From assembly GCA_023665555.1 (NCBI GenBank), contig JAMPDR010000010.1, positions 1 through 43,403 on the forward strand: a stretch of DNA of 43,403 nt, in the 5' to 3' direction. The DNA is from Ruminococcus sp. GTDB lineage: Bacteria > Bacillota > Clostridia > Oscillospirales > Acutalibacteraceae. A program made the translations under genes and the position numbers. The notes below the pieces were generated by a model. It worked only from the letters and a program-made list of their open reading frames with translations, was not told where the DNA came from and made no database searches. Of this stretch, positions 39,001 to 43,403 are shown one piece after another. How positions within the stretch are numbered: position 1 is the first letter of the stretch; every line of letters starts with the position of its first letter.

Positions 39001-42000
39001 TCAGCGAGTAAATTTGCAGTCACTGTCGATTGTGCAACTCATGTTAGCACCGAAACTAACAGACTTGTCATCTAATGCACCTGAGTATTCAGCACCCATT
39101 TTGAGATTTGAATTCATCTTAAGACTATCAAGAGTGTAGTTCTTGTTAATGACAGCTGTGATTGTTGTTTCACCGACGGTGATGTTATTGATTTCCAATC
39201 CGCCGCCGCTGAAGCTACTGATGATGCCAGTTGCACCTTGTGCAAGACCGTCATGTACAGGAGTTGAACCGCTGGCGTTCTTAACGGATTCAGTAGGAAG
39301 TGTGATTGTGATTGTTTTTGTTCCGTTTGAATTTTCTTTATAGCTGATGCTCTTAACTTTCTTTGAGAAGTTGTTGACATCATATGCGTTATAAAGATAT
39401 GCGGAATTTGCTTCGGGGGTAATTGCTTTGTTGAGATAGTCAACTACATAGTTATTTTTGTCGTTGATTGATGAGCACATGCCGTTTGTGAATGTGCCTG
39501 AGAACTTCGATGACTCATTCATATCTTCCAACATTTCTTCATCATCTAAATCTAAATCGATGCCGAAAATGAAACTGATAGCCTTAAGAAGGAGTTTAAA
39601 TGTTTTATATTCTTTGCCATTGAAAGTGAATCCATCAATCTTTGCCTGCATATTATAACTGCTGTCTAACTTAACCTTGCTCTGTTCAGCCTTTGTGTTG
39701 TTGATTGCCTGAGTGAGCATAAGGGTATACAATGTCATGCTGTCATTTTTTGATGTATCAAATTTGGGTGCAGCATTTGTTTTGATTGTTTTAACAGCAC
39801 TTGTTGAAATCGGAAGTTCCTTAACTGTTACACGCTCTGTATAAATATTATCCTGACTGTTGTTTCCGGTGTAACCGTAAACCTGATATTTGTCATCGCA
39901 GGTGAGGACTCTAATTTCAAATGAGGTGTTTGGAGCGAGATAGAGAGTAGCACTTGTGCTGTTGGTTTTAATTTCATCAACCCAGTTACCTTTGTTACCG
40001 TTTGTTCTTGACTGAACAATGTATTTTGTTGCGCCCTGAACAGCTGTCCATGAAACCTTAACTGTGTTTCCGCTGAGTGAAACTGTGACCTTGCTGTCAT
40101 TTACTGTTTCAGCATTTGCGGTTGCGTCATTCGGATCCTTGATCTGGAACGATATAGTAGTTGTGCGTGAATATGCAATGGTTCTTGGTGTGTCGGTACG
40201 TGTGAGATAGTAATACAAAGAGTTATTGATTGTCGGAACTGTGGTTGTGTAGTATTGCGGTTTTGTTGATACATCAACCGGTTCGCTCTTTGCACCTACC
40301 GCTCTTGTTCCGTCTGCTGATTCGATATACGGTTCAACAACGTATTTATAAGCATTTGACGGTGTGAGATTTGAAATCATAGCCTCAATTGAATAATCTG
40401 CATCAGTCTGCTGAACAGTTTTAATCGGCTCATACTGCTTAGATACAGTGTTATATACATAAATGTTATAACCTGTTATACCTTTAACAGGATACCATGA
40501 CAGATACAGAGAATTGTCTGTAATACTGCGTGTGCTGATGTTTTCAAGCGGATTTACTGTTGCAATATTTTTCTCAGCTGTGAAGTTTGAATAATATGGT
40601 TTGTTGTCGATTGTGACGAATGCACGAACTTTGAACTTATAAGCAGTTGAAGCTGCAAGACCTGAAACGGAATAGGTTGTATTAGTTGTTGTGCCGAGTG
40701 ATTTCCATGAACCGTTTACATTCTGCTGAACTTCATATCCGCTTGCATTTGCAGATTTGTTCCATTTAAGTGAAATGCTGTTGTTTGATGTTGATGAAGC
40801 TTCAAATCCTGACGGTACAGCCAAAGCGGAAGTCTTGGTTGTAAGTGTTGCTGTGTAAGCAGAATACTTTGTGCCTGCATTTGAGTTTACAAATGCACGT
40901 ACTCTTGCCTGATAGCTTGTGTTGGGAGCAAGACCTGTTACTGTGATAGAGTTTGTTGTGAGATCTTTTGTCACCCACTTGCCGTCTTTGTAGTATTCAA
41001 AGCGATAGCCGTTAACATTCTTAACTGTTCCCCAAGTGAATTTGAGGGTGTTGTATGTTGCAGAGCCATCGAGTTTAACAGCCGACGGAGTTGCAATTTT
41101 AAGGCTTGCAGAAACTTCTGCAGATGCAGTTCCTTTATATGCGGTTTTGTTTACTGTGATGTATCCGACAACACGGAACTTATAGGTGGTGTTCGGTGTA
41201 AGATTAGGAACGGTATAAGTTACAGTGCCGTTGGCTGTGATGGTTTTAACATTCTTCCAATCTTTGCCGTTAAGCTGCTGAACATAGTAGCCGTTTGCGT
41301 TTGCGAGTTTGTTCCATGTCAGTTTAACAGATGTACCTGATGCGATTGCAGCCTTAACGTTTGCAACCTGTCCAAGTGCAGGCTTAACAGAAACTGCTGA
41401 AGATTCAGCACCTGTGTAAGTTTTTTTGCTTATTACAACATATGCCTTAACGCGATATTTGTAAGTGGTGTTCGGTGTAAGTTTTGAGATAGTGTAATTT
41501 GTTGCCTTAATATCTTTCTTAACGCTGACCCACTTTTTACTTGAACTGTCATATCTTTCAACATAATATCCTGTTGCATTTGTAACTTTTGACCAAGTCA
41601 GTTTGATTGATGTCGGCGATACAACTGAAGCCTTGACACCTGTTACCTTTCCGAGAGCAGTTTTAGCTGAAAGAGTTGCTGAATATGCACCGTAGAGGTC
41701 TTTCTTACTTACGGTTCTGTATGCTGCAACACGATATTTATATGTTGTGTTGATTTTCAGCTTTGATGCCGTGTAAGAATTTGTTTTAACGATAGCCAGT
41801 TTAACCCATTTTTTCTTAGATGCATCATATTTCTGAACCTGATAACCCGTTGCGCCTGCGACCTTTGTCCACGTAAGCTTTATGGAGTTATTGGTTATTG
41901 TTGCCGCCTTAAGACCTGTTACTTTAACAGGCATAGGTTTAACGCTTACGGTTGAACTGGCAGAACCTTTTTGACCCCATACGTTTTTAGCGTATACGCG

Positions 42001-42285
42001 GTACTTATAGGTTGTGCCTGTTGTAAGTTTTGAAACTGTGTAAGAAGTAACGTCTTTTTTGACGGTTGCAACTTCTTTCCAGTTCTTACCGTTTTGCCTC
42101 TCAATAACATATTTTGATGCACTTGAGATTTTTGACCATGTAAGTTTGGCGCTGTTATATGTGATGTTTGTCACCTTAAGATTCTTAACTTGTCCAACAC
42201 TTGCTGCGAAAGCAGGAACTAATGTTGCGCAAAGAATACTCAGGCAAAAGAACAATGTGACCAGCGCTTTTGCTGTTTTTTTCAT
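39001..42285 (-). CDS. Large surface protein with eight fibronectin type III domains
   Basis: The 1094-residue protein has a signal peptide ending LVPAFA (1-28) and about eight FN3 domains up to residue 790, each with the pattern KLTWSKV...YKYRVKAY, for example SIKLTWTKVAGATGYQVQK. The last 230 residues form a separate domain (TLYTLMLTQAINNTKAEQ, TITITLPTESV, ITAVINKNYTLDS) also found in the 316-residue protein downstream. No LPXTG or SLH motif was found, so its way of attachment is not clear. FN3 arrays often space binding or enzyme domains on the surface of gut bacteria. ATG 42285 follows AGGAGGAATACC. It is the first gene of a three-gene minus-strand set. Confidence 0.87.
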   Translation of the reverse strand: MKKTAKALVTLFFCLSILCATLVPAFAASVGQVKNLKVTNITYNSAKLTWSKISSASKYVIERQNGKNWKEVATVKKDVTSYTVSKLTTGTTYKYRVYAKNVWGQKGSASSTVSVKPMPVKVTGLKAATITNNSIKLTWTKVAGATGYQVQKYDASKKKWVKLAIVKTNSYTASKLKINTTYKYRVAAYRTVSKKDLYGAYSATLSAKTALGKVTGVKASVVSPTSIKLTWSKVTNATGYYVERYDSSSKKWVSVKKDIKATNYTISKLTPNTTYKYRVKAYVVISKKTYTGAESSAVSVKPALGQVANVKAAIASGTSVKLTWNKLANANGYYVQQLNGKDWKNVKTITANGTVTYTVPNLTPNTTYKFRVVGYITVNKTAYKGTASAEVSASLKIATPSAVKLDGSATYNTLKFTWGTVKNVNGYRFEYYKDGKWVTKDLTTNSITVTGLAPNTSYQARVRAFVNSNAGTKYSAYTATLTTKTSALAVPSGFEASSTSNNSISLKWNKSANASGYEVQQNVNGSWKSLGTTTNTTYSVSGLAASTAYKFKVRAFVTIDNKPYYSNFTAEKNIATVNPLENISTRSITDNSLYLSWYPVKGITGYNIYVYNTVSKQYEPIKTVQQTDADYSIEAMISNLTPSNAYKYVVEPYIESADGTRAVGAKSEPVDVSTKPQYYTTTVPTINNSLYYYLTRTDTPRTIAYSRTTTISFQIKDPNDATANAETVNDSKVTVSLSGNTVKVSWTAVQGATKYIVQSRTNGNKGNWVDEIKTNSTSATLYLAPNTSFEIRVLTCDDKYQVYGYTGNNSQDNIYTERVTVKELPISTSAVKTIKTNAAPKFDTSKNDSMTLYTLMLTQAINNTKAEQSKVKLDSSYNMQAKIDGFTFNGKEYKTFKLLLKAISFIFGIDLDLDDEEMLEDMNESSKFSGTFTNGMCSSINDKNNYVVDYLNKAITPEANSAYLYNAYDVNNFSKKVKSISYKENSNGTKTITITLPTESVKNASGSTPVHDGLAQGATGIISSFSGGGLEINNITVGETTITAVINKNYTLDSLKMNSNLKMGAEYSGALDDKSVSFGANMSCTIDSDCKFTR

Positions 42286-42493
42286 AGGTATTCCTCCTAA
42301 TAAAATAAATTTCAAGCAGTTGATTGAAGATTTTCAACTACCGTCGACCAACACAGCACGCATTGATCGTATTGTGTATATCTTAACATCTTTCTGTCAA
42401 AAATACAATCGTTTTTTTGAATTTTGAACTTAATTCTTTAATTTTTAAAATCTAATACAAAACTCATACAAATTTTCGTAACAATCAAAATTG

Positions 42494-42667
42494 AGCGGTA
42501 CTTGCGGTACTGCGTACGGAGCATATTGCGGGGAAGATTGTACAAACCGAAAGATGCAGTCCGCAAAGGTAGTTTATTTAATGAGGAATGAGGAGTTAGG
42601 AGTGAGGAACGGTGGTCGCGGTGAAATTGTCGGCAGATTCTAATCGTTCATCCGCGGAGAAATGGCA
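42494..42667 (+). repeat. Hairpin repeat, copy 16 (two modules)
   Basis: CGGTACTTGCGGTACTGCG, TGCGGGGAAGATTGTAC...CAGTCCGCAAAG, GGAATGAGGAGTTAGG flank and GGTCGCGGTGAAATTG...CATCCGCGGAG. It lies upstream of the FN3 gene, pointing away. Confidence 0.78.
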
Positions 42668-42728
42668 TTAACTTAAGAAACAATCGCTGTGTTAAGATAA
42701 TAAATGTTTTTTGGGTTATAATCTGCAA

Positions 42729-42814
42729 CAGCACAAATAACACAAAAAATATGTGAAGTGTTTATGTTTTTCAAAATTGAAAAAGGTTACATAAAATTTG
42801 TGCTTTTTGTGCTG
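42729..42814. repeat. Inverted repeat with 9-bp outer arms
   Basis: CAGCACAAA (42729-42737) and TTTGTGCTG (42806-42814) are exact complements, and AT-rich pairing (CACAAA...TTTGTG, ATATGT...ACATAAA) continues inward. No clear promoter or terminator run; function unknown. Confidence 0.5.
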
Positions 42815-42895
42815 TGTGGTATGTTCATCTTATCAGAGTGAATAATATTCACTAAAATTATTATTTGGTTGTAATTTGAATAATAGGAATAATCC

Positions 42896-43315
42896 TGTAG
42901 GGACGCCGCTCGCTGCGTCCGCAAAACCTCGCCTATTGTACATGTTCAAATTTAAATGTACAATCCAATGTGGTGCCCTGCAACCTAACTGTTTTGAACC
43001 ATGTTGATTGTTAATCTATACCTAATTTGGACTCCCACACAACAATGTCTTAAGCAAAGAGTCGAATTTTTAACATTTTCTTATAAAAAAGAATAATTTT
43101 GTAGGGGCGCGCATTGCGCGTCCGTGGACAGACTGACAATTTTTGCATATCTATTAATTATAGAAATTATGTTTCGTTGCATTTTTCCAGCGTGTACAAA
43201 ACGGCAAGATTGCACGGACGCAGCAAGCGGCGTCCCTACAAGTTAGTTCTATATTTTAAGATAGATTCAACAACTTGGTTTGATTCACGGGACGTCAAGG
43301 ACGCCGTTCCCTACT
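42896..43315. repeat. Second repeat family: GTAGGGACGC palindromic units
   Basis: Four units of a different, G+C-rich type: TGTAGGGACGCCGCTCGCTG at 42896, GTAGGGGCGCGCATTGCGCG at 43101, ACGGACGCAGCAAGCGGCGT at 43214 and GGGACGTCAAGGACGCC at 43291. The first and third are inverted copies with about 25 of 27 bases alike, so 42896-43240 could be a small non-autonomous element with terminal inverted repeats. The remaining sequence to the window end has no credible gene. Confidence 0.65.
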
Positions 43316-43403
43316 ATCTTGTTTCAACTAAAAGTTTACACGGTTTGATTTTATATCTTCCCTAAAAAGCCAATGATTGCAATCTTCCCATAAGGCAGAG
43401 AAT

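Noticed and set aside
43114-43365. 83-codon frame near the window end
   Set aside because: Consists of translated palindromic repeats and AT-rich DNA.
1-43403. tRNA or rRNA genes
   Set aside because: No cloverleaf with GGTTCGA-type T-loop and CCA-like acceptor pairing, and no rRNA core sequences, were seen on either strand by eye; a tRNAscan run would settle it.

Overview
The window reads as a chromosomal segment of a low-to-mid G+C, endospore-forming Clostridia-type gut Firmicute, most likely of the Oscillospiraceae/Ruminococcus kind. The basis is a spoIIR gene, a lepA-hemW pair, a GPH-type sugar transporter, a BspA-like surface protein and an eight-domain fibronectin-III surface protein, small clostridial families, AT-rich intergenic DNA and near-consensus TTGACA-17-TATAAT promoters. 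No rRNA, tRNA, CRISPR array, phage module or intact insertion sequence is seen. Species cannot be fixed from the sequence alone.

Layout. 1-1779: end of a class III aminotransferase and a two-domain class II aldolase. 2143-2295: a candidate small RNA. 2604-4547: Na/phosphate cotransporter with PhoU tail plus a small Cys protein. 5084-8844: probable operon of secreted lipase-like hydrolase, C39-like cysteine peptidase and GPH transporter. 9236-10328: lipid kinase behind a tiny leader ORF. 10387-10635: a self-contained 28-residue amphipathic peptide gene. 10827-11807: membrane-anchored alpha/beta hydrolase. 12487-17351 (minus): pyrophosphatase, a membrane-anchored unknown, and an M16 peptidase-proB-proA operon. 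17682-21147: trmL, CDF transporter, metallophosphoesterase and membrane protein. 21341-21545: a second candidate RNA followed by a small gene. 21996-26807: lepA, hemW, patatin-like lipase, small unknown. 26796-26990: a third and most elaborate RNA candidate with kissing loops. 27243-29806: B12-binding radical SAM protein and a MerR regulator with a membrane domain. 29841-30548: a scrapyard of IS3 debris, a truncated HTH gene and a duplicated piece of the MerR membrane domain. 30590-35813 (minus): BspA-like protein, FAD oxidoreductase, acyl carrier protein. 36124-37421: CmpB-like membrane protein and spoIIR. 37710-42285 (minus): small membrane protein and two surface proteins sharing a C-terminal domain. 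42286-43403: repeats only.

The most striking non-coding feature is a family of intergenic repeats, about 15 copies, built from modules that each fold as GCGG...CCGC hairpins. In several copies the inner stem bases differ but remain complementary, which argues for selection on structure. Two copies about 97% identical flank spoIIR as direct repeats, and one copy separates lepA from hemW.

Best candidates for something undescribed are the three promoter-to-terminator RNA units (especially 26831-26990), the 28-residue peptide, the MerR regulator fused to a membrane domain behind its own 19-bp-spacer promoter, the C-terminal Cys/His plus amphipathic motif of the BspA-like protein, and the hairpin repeat family.
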